A stretch of 64,000 nucleotides of DNA from Flammeovirga pacifica (GCF_000807855.2 NZ_JRYR02000001.1:1915881-1979880); one strand, 5' to 3'. Positions 45,508 through 54,575 are shown, numbered from the stretch's first letter. Notes: generated by a model not told the origin, from the letters alone. Program-made: numbers and translations.

Positions 45508-46398
45508 ATGAAAAAGATAATATATACACTTCCCTCTCTTATAATACTTATTGTCATAGCCTTTTACATGAAAGGTCAAATTGATGACCTCAAAAAAGAG
45601 GTAACTGTTTTAGAGGAAAAAAATGATGAATTAGAAAAGTTGTCGCTTAAAACCACAGCTGATTCTCTTTTGATCAATCATAACTTTACTGAAGCATTAC
45701 TTCATTATCAAACTTTGGATAGTTTACATCAAACAACCGAACATACTGATAAAGCTATGAAGTATATCTCCAGTCAAAGAGTACCTTATAATAAGATTAA
45801 CCAACTTGAAGAGAGATACTACAATAAGGAAAATCATATTAATGAACTTAGATTTAATCAAGATGAACTTTCTGATAGTATTTCGTACTTAAAAAAGGTC
45901 AATCATACTTTAACGATTAGTAAAGGACATTTAGAATCTGACCTTTTCAAAAATCATAGAGAAATTAAGAACCTTAAACAGGAACTTGTTTCCAAAGAAA
46001 AACAAATTAACCGTTTAGATATCATCAATTTCGATGGAGCTGAAATTAAATATATTGGTGAGGTTAGAGATGAACAAGCCAATGGTTTTGGATATGCTGT
46101 TTTCGAAAAGAAAGGGTTTTACGAAGGTCTTTGGGCTAACAATATGCAAAATGGTAAAGGTATTTATACTTGGGCCAATGGCGATAGTTACGAAGGAAAT
46201 TATAAAAACGGTATCAGAGATGGTTTTGGTGTCTATTACTTCACTTCTGGTGAGAGATACGAAGGTTTCTGGGCTAATAATTTAAGAGATGGCTTTGGGG
46301 TTATTTTTGATAAAGACAATAAAAAAATCTACGAAGGAGTTTGGAAAAAGGACAAACCAAAAAGTGGTAAAAAGAATAAGGGAGAGAAGGAGTTATAA
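45508..46398 (+). CDS. Membrane-anchored coiled-coil protein with MORN repeats
   Basis: A 296-residue protein with a single N-terminal membrane segment (IIYTLPSLIILIVIAFYMKG), a coiled coil (~25-170) and four to five MORN repeats (~180-290) with the pattern YEGxWxNxxxDGFGVxY. MORN repeats often sit at membranes and act as scaffolds or phosphoinositide/lipid contacts. The C-terminus is strongly basic (KSGKKNKGEKEL). The N-terminal topology places the repeats in the periplasm if N-in. It probably forms a two-gene unit with the DUF2490 barrel; a structural role at the envelope is inferred. Confidence 0.85.
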   Translation: MKKIIYTLPSLIILIVIAFYMKGQIDDLKKEVTVLEEKNDELEKLSLKTTADSLLINHNFTEALLHYQTLDSLHQTTEHTDKAMKYISSQRVPYNKINQLEERYYNKENHINELRFNQDELSDSISYLKKVNHTLTISKGHLESDLFKNHREIKNLKQELVSKEKQINRLDIINFDGAEIKYIGEVRDEQANGFGYAVFEKKGFYEGLWANNMQNGKGIYTWANGDSYEGNYKNGIRDGFGVYYFTSGERYEGFWANNLRDGFGVIFDKDNKKIYEGVWKKDKPKSGKKNKGEKEL

Positions 46399-46412
46399 TC
46401 TTTCTTTTTCAT

Positions 46413-46455
46413 AAAAAAGGCCTGATAAATCATTACGATTTATCAGGCCTTTTTT
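46413..46455. terminator. Bidirectional terminator between the MORN gene and the M28 peptidase gene
   Basis: An 18-bp perfect inverted repeat (46413-46430 with 46438-46455) flanked by A and T runs between converging genes. Confidence 0.88.
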
Positions 46456-46469
46456 TATTTTGGAATAGT

Positions 46470-48029
46470 TTACTCGTTAGCAATATCCCAAATATTTAAA
46501 TAGCTTAATCTTGTGATTTCTGCAGCTTTATCCATCATAATCTTATCTGCATGATCAGAAACCTGATGATAATCTTCATGACCTCCTGTATGATACCAGA
46601 AGTAAGGTATTCCGTAAGTATCGAAGTTCACATTATCAGAACCACCTGCTTCTCCTCTTTTAGATTTCCCATCAAACATTTCTAAATCGATATTGTAATC
46701 TTTAATATTTTCCTGATTTAGATCCCATGTTTCAGGGTGTTCTGCAGTATAAATAAAGCTCACCTGATTATCTTTTGAATGCCAATCACCTCTTCTGCCA
46801 ATCATATCAAAATTTAAATACATCTTGATTTGAGATGGATCGTCATAATTCAACAAGAAATTCTTAGAACCATGTAGCCCTTTTTCTTCAGCTGTCCATG
46901 AAGCAAACAACATTGTTCTTTTAGGTTGTACTCCTGTCGCTTTTACCGCCTTAGCAATTCCTAAAATAGCTGCTACACCAGATGCATTATCATCAGCTCC
47001 ATTCCACACATACCCTTCTCTTTTGCCTAAGTGATCATAATGTGCACCAATCATCACTACTGAATCAGGCATCTGACCTGTTACTTTAGCCAAAACATTT
47101 CTCACTCTTTTTCTTTCTACGATAGCATTTGATTGAAATGTTGCACCTGTAGCAAATAATGATGGCGTATATAATTTACTTTCACCAATACTATTAACGT
47201 ACTTCATCACTTCATTTTTATCAACTATACTAGCCATTAAGTATTCTCCTCCCATAAATACAGGGGCAATTTTACTTGGCTTAGAAACTGGACTGTATAA
47301 TCTTGTATCGTAGAAAGATGATAGTTTATGATCACCTTCGTAATATTTTCTATTATCTCTAAAAGGAAAATTTGAAGCTGTTTTTGGTAACTCACCTAAA
47401 GCATCTATTTCTATAACAGCTAAAGCTCCATATTTCTCAGCTAATTCCTCTTTTATATTATGTAACTGTTTTGAAGGTAGTTCTTTTAACGCTTCACCAA
47501 CTTTTCCTTTTGCTGGCTTTCCTTTAAGTCGTAACCAAACTTTTCCTTCCACATTTTTTTTATAGAAGTCGTTGTACTTCAAAGAATCAATATCTAATCC
47601 GTAGCCTACAAATACTATATTTCCTTTGCCTGAAATAGAGGCAGGAGCTGCTTTTACTTCAAAATCTGTATGATAGGCAAATGTATATTCCTGACCATTT
47701 TTAGCTTGAACAGAAAGAAATTGCTTGTCTGATGCTTTGTATTCTAGAACATCAAAATTCTGAAAATATGTTGGTTGGCCATCAATTGAATCGCCCGCTG
47801 GCTCTAATCCCATAAACTCGAACATACTAGCAATATAATCTGATGCTCTATACGCACCTGGATGTCCCGCTTCACGCCCTTCCATCCAATCAGAAGCTAA
47901 ATAAGACAGTGAAGATTGTATAGTGGCTTCGTCAATTACTTTTAGACCTTTATCTTTTGGCGACTCTTGTGCCATTACAGAGAAAGTACTACATAATAAA
48001 GCTGTTATCAGTAACTTTTTCATATTCAT
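46470..48029 (-). CDS. Secreted M28 family zinc aminopeptidase
   Basis: A 519-residue exported peptidase with a signal peptide (MKKLLITALLCSTFSVMAQ). The catalytic M28 domain is near residues 310-519: H330 in GAHYDHLG, D346 in NGADDNASG, the catalytic/metal pair in SWTAEEKGLHGS (E381, E382), D408 in NFDMIGR and a late histidine in YHTGGHEDYHQ. A PA-like inserted region lies between ~100 and ~280. Such enzymes remove amino acids from extracellular peptides, supporting nutrient uptake. The start may be at 48023 (the second ATG, MKKLL) since the first adds only two residues. Confidence 0.9.
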   Translation of the reverse strand: MNMKKLLITALLCSTFSVMAQESPKDKGLKVIDEATIQSSLSYLASDWMEGREAGHPGAYRASDYIASMFEFMGLEPAGDSIDGQPTYFQNFDVLEYKASDKQFLSVQAKNGQEYTFAYHTDFEVKAAPASISGKGNIVFVGYGLDIDSLKYNDFYKKNVEGKVWLRLKGKPAKGKVGEALKELPSKQLHNIKEELAEKYGALAVIEIDALGELPKTASNFPFRDNRKYYEGDHKLSSFYDTRLYSPVSKPSKIAPVFMGGEYLMASIVDKNEVMKYVNSIGESKLYTPSLFATGATFQSNAIVERKRVRNVLAKVTGQMPDSVVMIGAHYDHLGKREGYVWNGADDNASGVAAILGIAKAVKATGVQPKRTMLFASWTAEEKGLHGSKNFLLNYDDPSQIKMYLNFDMIGRRGDWHSKDNQVSFIYTAEHPETWDLNQENIKDYNIDLEMFDGKSKRGEAGGSDNVNFDTYGIPYFWYHTGGHEDYHQVSDHADKIMMDKAAEITRLSYLNIWDIANE

Positions 48030-48220
48030 TTTTGGTAGTAGTATTTATTATTTAACCCCTCCTATCAACATTACTTAAAATGATGATACATTAAGCATTT
48101 AATCTAGGTTTCAAATACGAAAATCGTTAATTAAGAGAGAAATAGAAATAAAGAGTCGTTAATAAACTTCATCCTTTTGGAGTTTATTGATCAGGAGTTT
48201 CACCTTATTGAAATGATTAA

Positions 48221-49000
48221 TTACTCATACATAAACAAAGTATTCTCTTCATCAACAGTGATTAGAGAAAGGACATTACGTCGAAATTCTTTTACATTAT
48301 CTCCTGAGGTAATAAATCGGTAATATTTTTTTACTGTTACTTTATCATCTACATTTTGATACAACCTTTTAGCTTGTTGAGCTACAGCAGGAGCAGGATC
48401 TATCAATTGTACTTGTTTACCCAACATCTTTTGAAGATCCTCTTTTAAAAAGGGGTAATGTGTACATCCTAAAACCAATTGGTCGATTTGATGTGCTTTC
48501 ATCTTATCTACAATAGGAAATAATACTTGATGGGCTTTATAAGTACCCATCAACCCCTTCTCTACTAATTCTACAAGACCTACCCCTTCTTGAATAACCA
48601 CCTCTATATCTTGGGCAAATTTCTCTTTAGTTTGATTAAACAGACGTCCAGAGAAAGTACCTTCAGTGGCTAACACTCCTATTTTTTTAGTACTAGATGC
48701 CATTGCTGCTGGCTTAATAGCCGGCTCCATTCCGACAAATGGAATATCATATTTTTCTCTAAGTGCATCTATTGCAGCTGCTGTAGCTGTATTACAAGCT
48801 ACAATAATTAACTGGGCACCCATATGAATCAGAGCATCAGCAATAAAAAATGCTCTTTCTATAAGTTCTTCCTTAGATTTTCTTCCATAGGGACAAAACT
48901 TATGATCTGCAAAATAAACTATGGGAACATCGGGTAATGTTTTCATTACCGCTTTTTGTACTGATAAACCTCCGTATCCAGAATCAAAAATTCCAATCAT
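48221..49000 (-). CDS. murI: Glutamate racemase
   Basis: A 259-residue enzyme that makes D-glutamate for peptidoglycan. It has the two catalytic cysteines in ACNTA (C69) and GCTHYP (C179), and the opening IGIFDSGYGGLSV. Length is normal. The start codon overlaps the stop of the upstream DUF4340-like gene by one base (TAATG), so the two are translationally coupled. A role of that gene and the DUF1573 gene in the same pathway is not known. Confidence 0.95.
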   Translation of the reverse strand: MIGIFDSGYGGLSVQKAVMKTLPDVPIVYFADHKFCPYGRKSKEELIERAFFIADALIHMGAQLIIVACNTATAAAIDALREKYDIPFVGMEPAIKPAAMASSTKKIGVLATEGTFSGRLFNQTKEKFAQDIEVVIQEGVGLVELVEKGLMGTYKAHQVLFPIVDKMKAHQIDQLVLGCTHYPFLKEDLQKMLGKQVQLIDPAPAVAQQAKRLYQNVDDKVTVKKYYRFITSGDNVKEFRRNVLSLITVDEENTLFMYE

Positions 49001-49914
49001 TATCTCATCGACTTTTTTCTTGGGTCATTTGCATCAAAAAAGTGCCAAGACACAAACATATCCTGCACTTGGTCTGGCGATAAAACACCAACCTCTTTAG
49101 TTAACGGAAAATAAAAGAAAACATTATCATCAAAAGGAAAAACCTTAAATGAAGTATTATATGTTGCAACCATATCGAACATTTCAATTTCGCAAAATGG
49201 TTTAAACTTTTGAACCGTATCCTGAAAAAACAGGGTACCATCTCTATATTCTTTTACTTGTAATTTTGGTAAGGCAGAAATAAACTGATAAGTAGCAGCA
49301 GAATCCAATTGAGAAATGCCTTCTACTTCATAAAATGGTTCTTTAAATAAGATATCAACATTATTTTCTGGATGCATTGTATAATGTAAACCAAATGATT
49401 TCATAGACCTCCAAGACGTTCTAAAAACGGTTTTATCTCTCCATGATTTTTCAGATGCATCAAATATTTGTTCGATGTTGATAAACTGTCCTGGTATTTC
49501 TAATTGATATACTTCTCCATTTTTTTCGCCAAAAGTGGCTACATCTCCTGAAGAAGATATGATCCCTTCAAAAAGAGTTGCTCCAGAGGTAGTTAACTTT
49601 ATTTCAACACCTGAAGTAGGTAAAGTGGCATCACTTTGTTTCACAATTGAAGTCTGTTGTATGGCCTGAAAAATATTGCCGATCATGCGAGGAGCAACAT
49701 CTACTTTATCATTCATCAACCAACGTCCATCTTCTTCACGCTGAATTTTAATTCCATTGAGCACAAACCCATCAACGGTAGACAAATCCAAAAGATCAAA
49801 AAAGGGTTTTCCTTTCTTCTCATTTGAGGATGTATCAAAAGTGAAAAAAGATAAACCTATGGCCGCTAATAGACATAAGTTTACCCCAATAAGTATTTTT
49901 ATTTTCTTAGTCAT
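49000..49914 (-). CDS. DUF4340-like membrane-anchored protein
   Basis: A 304-residue protein with an N-terminal membrane anchor (KILIGVNLCLLAAIGLSFF) and an exported beta-rich body. It has the layout of DUF4340 proteins: a start with VDGFVLNGIKIQREEDGRWLMND and a repeat of the same kind later (SFGLHYTMHPENNVDI). The function of the family is unknown. It lies 3 bases after the DUF1573 gene and overlaps murI by one base, so the three make up an operon. Confidence 0.65.
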   Translation of the reverse strand: MTKKIKILIGVNLCLLAAIGLSFFTFDTSSNEKKGKPFFDLLDLSTVDGFVLNGIKIQREEDGRWLMNDKVDVAPRMIGNIFQAIQQTSIVKQSDATLPTSGVEIKLTTSGATLFEGIISSSGDVATFGEKNGEVYQLEIPGQFINIEQIFDASEKSWRDKTVFRTSWRSMKSFGLHYTMHPENNVDILFKEPFYEVEGISQLDSAATYQFISALPKLQVKEYRDGTLFFQDTVQKFKPFCEIEMFDMVATYNTSFKVFPFDDNVFFYFPLTKEVGVLSPDQVQDMFVSWHFFDANDPRKKSMR

Positions 49915-49917
49915 AAT

Positions 49918-51012
49918 TTATTCTTCAGCAGATTTCACATCAGCAGAAATTTGTAAAGTATTTTCAGGATGGTCAGGGTCGTTGGTAATCACAGTAATTG
50001 ATTTTGTTACCGAACGGTTATAGTTTCCTGCAGTGAAAGTGACATCAAGAGTGGTTGATTCTCCTGGTGCTAACTCTGTTTTATTTGGTTTAGTTGCTGT
50101 ACATCCACAAGATGCTTTCACCTTTCTAATTAATAAAGTAGATTTTCCATCATTGGTGATTGTAAATTTTGTGGAAGCTTTATCTAGTGCTTTCATTACT
50201 CCGAAATCATGTTTTCTTTTATCAAAAGATGATTTCGGCCACTCTTCTTTTTTATTGGCAACAGCAGAAAAATCTTCCTTAATGTGAGCAGAAATATTTA
50301 TTCTTTTCTTAGGTTGATTGATATCAGATGTTGGTATTTGAAAATACTCAAAAATATAACCGTAATCCGTTTTTAAAGAAGCATCATAGCTTAAATACAA
50401 GATGACTGTATCTTTAACTGCTACTGTAGTCTTATTACTCCACACTTTTACATGGCTAGGTACTTTAATTTGATCAATATACAACTCAATAGGTGATTTC
50501 CCTTGGTTATAAATAATTGATGATAAAGTATCTTTTGCCGTATTTTTAATATTATTGAAAACGAAATGGGTAGTTTTAAATCTTAAATTCCCTACTTCCA
50601 TTGGGTACCAATCTTTAGGACCTTTTGGTCTAGCAATTACATTTCCTTTAATTGTGAGAACTAACACCTGAGGCACTCCATTAGTTCTAACAGAAATAGT
50701 CTTACTAAAAACACCCGGTCTATTCTTTGTTGAATATTTTACATTGATGTATCCTTTTTTATTAGGAGCTACATCTTCTGTTGACCAATCTGGAGTAGTA
50801 CAACCACAACTTGCTTTTACCGAAGTTAATGACAGAGGCTTATTTCCTGTATTTGTAAATTCAAATACAACTTCCGCATCACCATCGCTTTCTTGTATTT
50901 CACCAAAGTCATGAATATTCTTATCGAAACTGATTTTAGCTTGAGCTAATAATGAAGAGTGATGAAATAAAATTCCTACACAAATTAATAACCAACTGAT
51001 TTTTCCTTTCAT
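49918..51012 (-). CDS. Secreted protein with two DUF1573 domains
   Basis: The open frame extends to 51111, but the ATG at 51012 gives a clean signal peptide (MKGKISWLLICVGILFHHSS...AQA), so 364 residues are taken. Two DUF1573 Ig-like domains are present: one at about 30-115 (NIHDFGEIQESDGDAEVVFEF, with SCGCTTPDW) and one near 270-360 (RKHDFGVMKALDKAS, with SCGCTATKP). The SCGC motif is typical of this Bacteroidota family, whose role is poorly known but is often outer-membrane or surface related. It is the first gene of a DUF1573-DUF4340-murI operon. Confidence 0.88.
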   Translation of the reverse strand: MKGKISWLLICVGILFHHSSLLAQAKISFDKNIHDFGEIQESDGDAEVVFEFTNTGNKPLSLTSVKASCGCTTPDWSTEDVAPNKKGYINVKYSTKNRPGVFSKTISVRTNGVPQVLVLTIKGNVIARPKGPKDWYPMEVGNLRFKTTHFVFNNIKNTAKDTLSSIIYNQGKSPIELYIDQIKVPSHVKVWSNKTTVAVKDTVILYLSYDASLKTDYGYIFEYFQIPTSDINQPKKRINISAHIKEDFSAVANKKEEWPKSSFDKRKHDFGVMKALDKASTKFTITNDGKSTLLIRKVKASCGCTATKPNKTELAPGESTTLDVTFTAGNYNRSVTKSITVITNDPDHPENTLQISADVKSAEE

Positions 51013-51419
51013 CTTAACTGTATTGAAAATATTTTTTATTTGAAAACACAAAATTAAAAGATCATTTATATACTGACAATCATTTTTTACCGTTATGACA
51101 ATAAGTGGCAAAAAAGTTGTAGCAATAAAACATTATAGAGTTGAAATATTTCATTCAACGGTGAAATACATCATTTAATCCTGCTAAATAAGGCAAAATG
51201 ATTGATTTAATACACTATTTTTTTTATTCGTTTCACAAATTGATGACGAAAAATAGATTTTTTTCACCTTAGAATGATAATAAACTTACTCTTAATGAAA
51301 TTATTATATAAAAAATAGTAATATTGGATACCATATCCAGACAACATAATCAGTTTTTCAACTATTGCCTAATTAATAGTTTTACAGATTTTTTTAACGA
51401 ATAAGACAGGCCGATACTT
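51013..51419. other. 407-base divergent intergenic region (DUF1573 operon / siaBC)
   Basis: AT-rich with no convincing ORF or RNA. A 6-bp inverted repeat GTTGAA/TTCAAC (51140-51159) is visible. Promoters in both directions are expected but no clear TAnnTTTG box with a TTG partner was found. Confidence 0.5.
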
Positions 51420-51977
51420 ATGGCATATATAGAACATTTTAGTGTAAAGACTTTCAAACAGCAGTTATCTGAAAGACAAATTTCTTTGGCTTTTCAAGGA
51501 ATTTTTTCTCAAGATGTCCTTGCACTTATTGGTAAAAGCTTAAGAAATACACAAGAAAGTCGAGTTATTGCTAAGCGTCTTTTTGCTATTGTTATTGAAA
51601 TGGCTCAGAATATTCATCACTATTCTGCAGAAAAACAATACTCAGAAAAAGATGCTAGAGATATTGGCGTGGGAATTGTAGCTATTGCCGAAGATGATGA
51701 TCATTATATTATCACTTCTGGTAATTGTATTATTAAAACTGAAGTTCCTCCACTTATTGAAAGAGCAAATTACATTAATGGATTGGATGCGGATGAATTG
51801 AAAAAATTCTACCGTGAACAACGTAAAATGCCTCAAAGAGAAGGAAAACCTGGAGCAAACCTTGGGTTTATTGATATGGTAAGAAAATCAGGTAACCCTG
51901 TAGAGATAAACATAAAAGACTACGACGAAACAAGATCATTTTTTATTTTGTCGGTAAAAGTTAACAAAGAACTATAA
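51420..51977 (+). CDS. siaB: SiaB-family protein kinase
   Basis: A 185-residue GHKL-fold kinase similar to SiaB of Pseudomonas aeruginosa, which phosphorylates the STAS-like protein SiaC. The ATP-site N box is IEMAQNIHHYS with E60 and N64; the glycine-rich lid is GKPGANLGFIDM (142-153). The next gene, 12 bases downstream, encodes a SiaC-type protein, so the kinase and its substrate form a unit. The Pseudomonas system also has phosphatase SiaA and diguanylate cyclase SiaD, which are absent here. It is cytoplasmic. Confidence 0.88.
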   Translation: MAYIEHFSVKTFKQQLSERQISLAFQGIFSQDVLALIGKSLRNTQESRVIAKRLFAIVIEMAQNIHHYSAEKQYSEKDARDIGVGIVAIAEDDDHYIITSGNCIIKTEVPPLIERANYINGLDADELKKFYREQRKMPQREGKPGANLGFIDMVRKSGNPVEINIKDYDETRSFFILSVKVNKEL

Positions 51978-51989
51978 AAAACGAATAGC

Positions 51990-52367
51990 ATGGAGAATTT
52001 CCATATTGACGGATCAACTTATATACCTAGAATTGACTTTAATGCTCAAACAGGAGTATTAGAACTTGAAGGTGAGTCATACCACGAATACACAACTGAA
52101 TTTTTTGGACCTATTTTTAGTTGGCTAGAAGACTACCTTGAAGAAGGTAGTAAAACAATAACATTAAATTTTAAGATGTCATACTTCAACACCTCTTCAT
52201 CGAGACGTTTCTTGGAGATCTTAACAATGTTAGAAGATTATCAAAATGATAAAGAAGGTAAAATCACTGTAAACTGGTACTACGAAGAAAACGACGTAGA
52301 TATGCTAGAAAGTGGTGAAGAATATGCAGATGATGTTGAATTAAACTTCAACCTTCTACCTTATTAG
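51990..52367 (+). CDS. siaC: SiaC-family regulatory phosphoprotein (DUF1987)
   Basis: A 125-residue protein of the DUF1987/SiaC family. The regulated threonine falls at residue 68 in the motif YFNTSSSRRFLEIL, the same number as the phosphosite T68 in P. aeruginosa SiaC. In that system unphosphorylated SiaC activates a diguanylate cyclase and controls aggregation and biofilm. Here the target is unknown because no GGDEF gene lies nearby. Acidic C-terminus (YADDVELNFNLLPY). Confidence 0.9.
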   Translation: MENFHIDGSTYIPRIDFNAQTGVLELEGESYHEYTTEFFGPIFSWLEDYLEEGSKTITLNFKMSYFNTSSSRRFLEILTMLEDYQNDKEGKITVNWYYEENDVDMLESGEEYADDVELNFNLLPY

Positions 52368-52386
52368 TTGATATAAAAAAATCTGT

Positions 52387-52426
52387 AAAAAAGGCTGCTT
52401 CATATAAAAATGAAACAGCCTTTTTT
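52387..52426. terminator. Bidirectional terminator between siaC and xerD
   Basis: A 16-bp inverted repeat (52387-52402 with 52411-52426, one mismatch) flanked by A and T runs. Confidence 0.85.
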
Positions 52427-53344
52427 TTATGATTCATTTTGATGAATTCTTGGATGAAAGTCTGTGATAATTTGTTGTAAGTAATCTTTATTAAGGTGTG
52501 TATATACTTCTGTAGTGGTAATTGATTCATGACCTAACATTTCTTGAACAGCTCTTAAATCTGCTCCTCCCTCTACCATATGGGATGCAAATGAATGCCT
52601 AAATGTATGAGGAGATATATTTTTACCCAATTGAATTTGTTCCGCTAGCCTTTTGATGATCGTAAATATCATCACTCTCGTTAGTTTACCTCCTCTTCTA
52701 TTTAAAAATACTATATCCTCGTCTCCCTTTTTAGGCGATTTAGTAATTCGATCATGAGTTAAATATAAATTTACTTGTTTAATCGACTCACCTCCAATAG
52801 GTACAAAACGCTCCTTATCTCCTTTACCGATTACTTTAATAAATCCTTCTTCAAAGTATAAGGCATCTAATTTTAGGTTAACTAACTCAGATACTCGTAT
52901 CCCGCTCCCATACAACACCTCTAAAATTGCCTTATTTCGTCTACCTTCATAAGTAGTTAAATCAATGGCTTCTATTAATTTATCTATTTCTTCTACCGAT
53001 AATGTATCTGGTAATTTTTGAGGTAAACGAGGTGCCTCAATCAGTTCAACAGGGTTATTTTCTGTTTGATCCGTCTCATTTAAATAGGAAAAAAATGATT
53101 TTAATGCGGATAAAAGTCGTGCTTGAGAAGATGTCGCTATATGAAATTCATTATTTAAATAGCCTAAAAAAGTAACAATATCAGATTGTTGAATATTGGA
53201 TGGAGTCCTTTTAACCTCCTTAATTAATAAATAGGTAGAAAGTTTTTGAACATCTCTTAAATACCCCTCTAAAGTATTATCAGACATACTTCTTTCTAGC
53301 TTTAAGTAGATCCCAAAATCTTTAATAACAACGTCCCAATTCAT
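52427..53344 (-). CDS. xerD: Tyrosine recombinase, XerD type
   Basis: A 305-residue site-specific recombinase. The N-terminal SAM-like DNA-binding domain is at 1-95; the catalytic domain carries all six active-site residues: R150 (GSGIRVSEL), K174 (GKGDKERF), H246 and R249 (HTFRH), H272 (LGHES) and Y281 (TTTEVYTHL). The length and the pattern match chromosomal XerD, which resolves replicated chromosome dimers at dif. It lies 2 bases after a small unknown gene on the same strand. No mobile-element boundary is near it, so a housekeeping role is likely. Confidence 0.93.
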   Translation of the reverse strand: MNWDVVIKDFGIYLKLERSMSDNTLEGYLRDVQKLSTYLLIKEVKRTPSNIQQSDIVTFLGYLNNEFHIATSSQARLLSALKSFFSYLNETDQTENNPVELIEAPRLPQKLPDTLSVEEIDKLIEAIDLTTYEGRRNKAILEVLYGSGIRVSELVNLKLDALYFEEGFIKVIGKGDKERFVPIGGESIKQVNLYLTHDRITKSPKKGDEDIVFLNRRGGKLTRVMIFTIIKRLAEQIQLGKNISPHTFRHSFASHMVEGGADLRAVQEMLGHESITTTEVYTHLNKDYLQQIITDFHPRIHQNES

Positions 53345-53346
53345 TT

Positions 53347-53643
53347 TTATTTATTTGACCACTGTTGTCTCATTTTAACCTTTTCCCATTCACGCCTTAA
53401 CGCTAATCTTGCTAAAGCATCCGCAATATCCGAAAGACTACCTTCTTTGAAAGCTTCTTTTACTAGATCCTCTTTCACATCAATTCTGTACAAACCATTC
53501 ATCAATTTACTTGAATCAGTTCTTAATAAATGCTCAAAGTAAGCCGATAGTTTGTCAGCTGTCTCTCCAAAGGACTCTGCGTTGTAGTCTTCTTCTTCGA
53601 TCTCAAAACGATCGCATATTTTTTTCCAAGCCTCTAAATACAT
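53347..53643 (-). CDS. Small helical protein of unknown function upstream of xerD
   Basis: A 98-residue mostly helical protein with no signal peptide. Residues 8-30 are acidic (KKICDRFEIEEEDYNAE) and the C-terminus is basic (LRREWEKVKMRQQWSNK). No family was recognised. The gene is 2 bases upstream of xerD, so co-translation is likely, which could mean it modulates the recombinase, but this is inference. Confidence 0.65.
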   Translation of the reverse strand: MYLEAWKKICDRFEIEEEDYNAESFGETADKLSAYFEHLLRTDSSKLMNGLYRIDVKEDLVKEAFKEGSLSDIADALARLALRREWEKVKMRQQWSNK

Positions 53644-53857
53644 AATCTTGAAGATAAAAAAAGAAGAGGTCGTCTCATAATTTAATCATACTATCTTCTT
53701 ATCATACAATAGGTAAAGACATTTATAAAAAATCTTATCTATCCTTTTTGATAGATTTCAGACACTTTTACTATTGTCTCTACATTTTAATTAGAGATAA
53801 TTTTCTAATATGATTTATGTAACAACCTCTTCCTATTACAGAAAATTATTTAATTTC

Positions 53858-54466
53858 TTAATTCCATTCATCCGTTTCAATAGCTTCAAGTACTTCTACC
53901 AAGCCATCAAAAGTATTTACGCCAATTGATACTTCAGATCCACCTTTTAAAGCAATCCCCTCAGGAGTAGCATTATCCAACACATTATTTATTGAATCTT
54001 CATCAAATCCACCACTAACAATAATCTTATATTCTTCAGTTAATGTTTTGATCTTATTAAGGTCCTCAGCAGATAAATCATTATCAAATTCTAAGATAAA
54101 TGTATCAACATCAGCTTCTAACATAGCCATTTGTTGTTCGATAGCATCAAAGCTATCCACCTTAATTTTATATATTAAAGTCTTTCCGTGTCCAGTGAGA
54201 TCTTTCACTAATGCTGGATTATCAGTAAGTACAGATTCTATGGCATCATAAGTACTTAGATCTACATTAGAATGACTATAAATTTCTCCGGCAAATTTAA
54301 TACCTGCCAACCAACTCGATATTTCTTTGAATTTTTCAGCAGATACGAAACGTGGGTGGTCTTCTTCAATTGGAAATCCAATCATTTCCACTCCCATTCC
54401 TGCACAATATCTACCGTCACCTAGATTATCAACATCAGATACAAATACTCTTGTTTTAAGTCCCAT
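53858..54466 (-). CDS. TrpF-fold protein, probably without isomerase activity
   Basis: A 202-residue protein similar in layout to phosphoribosylanthranilate isomerase: RVFVSDVDNLGDGRYCAGMGVEMIGF aligns with the usual RVKICGITNLEDA...GADAVGF, followed by HPRFVSAEKFKEI and a C-terminal SGGFDEDSINNVL. The catalytic cysteine of the KICG motif is replaced by serine (VSD), and the loop containing the catalytic aspartate and GGSGxxFDW is missing. A real trpF role is therefore doubtful. The start at 54466 is the first ATG of the alignment. It is divergent from the thioredoxin gene. Confidence 0.65.
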   Translation of the reverse strand: MGLKTRVFVSDVDNLGDGRYCAGMGVEMIGFPIEEDHPRFVSAEKFKEISSWLAGIKFAGEIYSHSNVDLSTYDAIESVLTDNPALVKDLTGHGKTLIYKIKVDSFDAIEQQMAMLEADVDTFILEFDNDLSAEDLNKIKTLTEEYKIIVSGGFDEDSINNVLDNATPEGIALKGGSEVSIGVNTFDGLVEVLEAIETDEWN

Positions 54467-54575
54467 AAACGTATTATATGAAGGAATTTATAAAGTTTTT
54501 CAATAATAAAAAATCATATTTTTTTTATGGTTGAAACATACTCTACTACATCCCTAGAATTTCAATATTTATTTC

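Noticed and set aside
51013-51111. N-terminal extension of the DUF1573 protein
   Set aside because: It would put 33 residues before a clear signal peptide; the ATG at 51012 is better.
52427-53344. Tyrosine recombinase as the integrase of an integrated element
   Set aside because: The protein has XerD length and motifs, no att-like direct repeats or phage genes are nearby, and the neighbours look like core chromosome.
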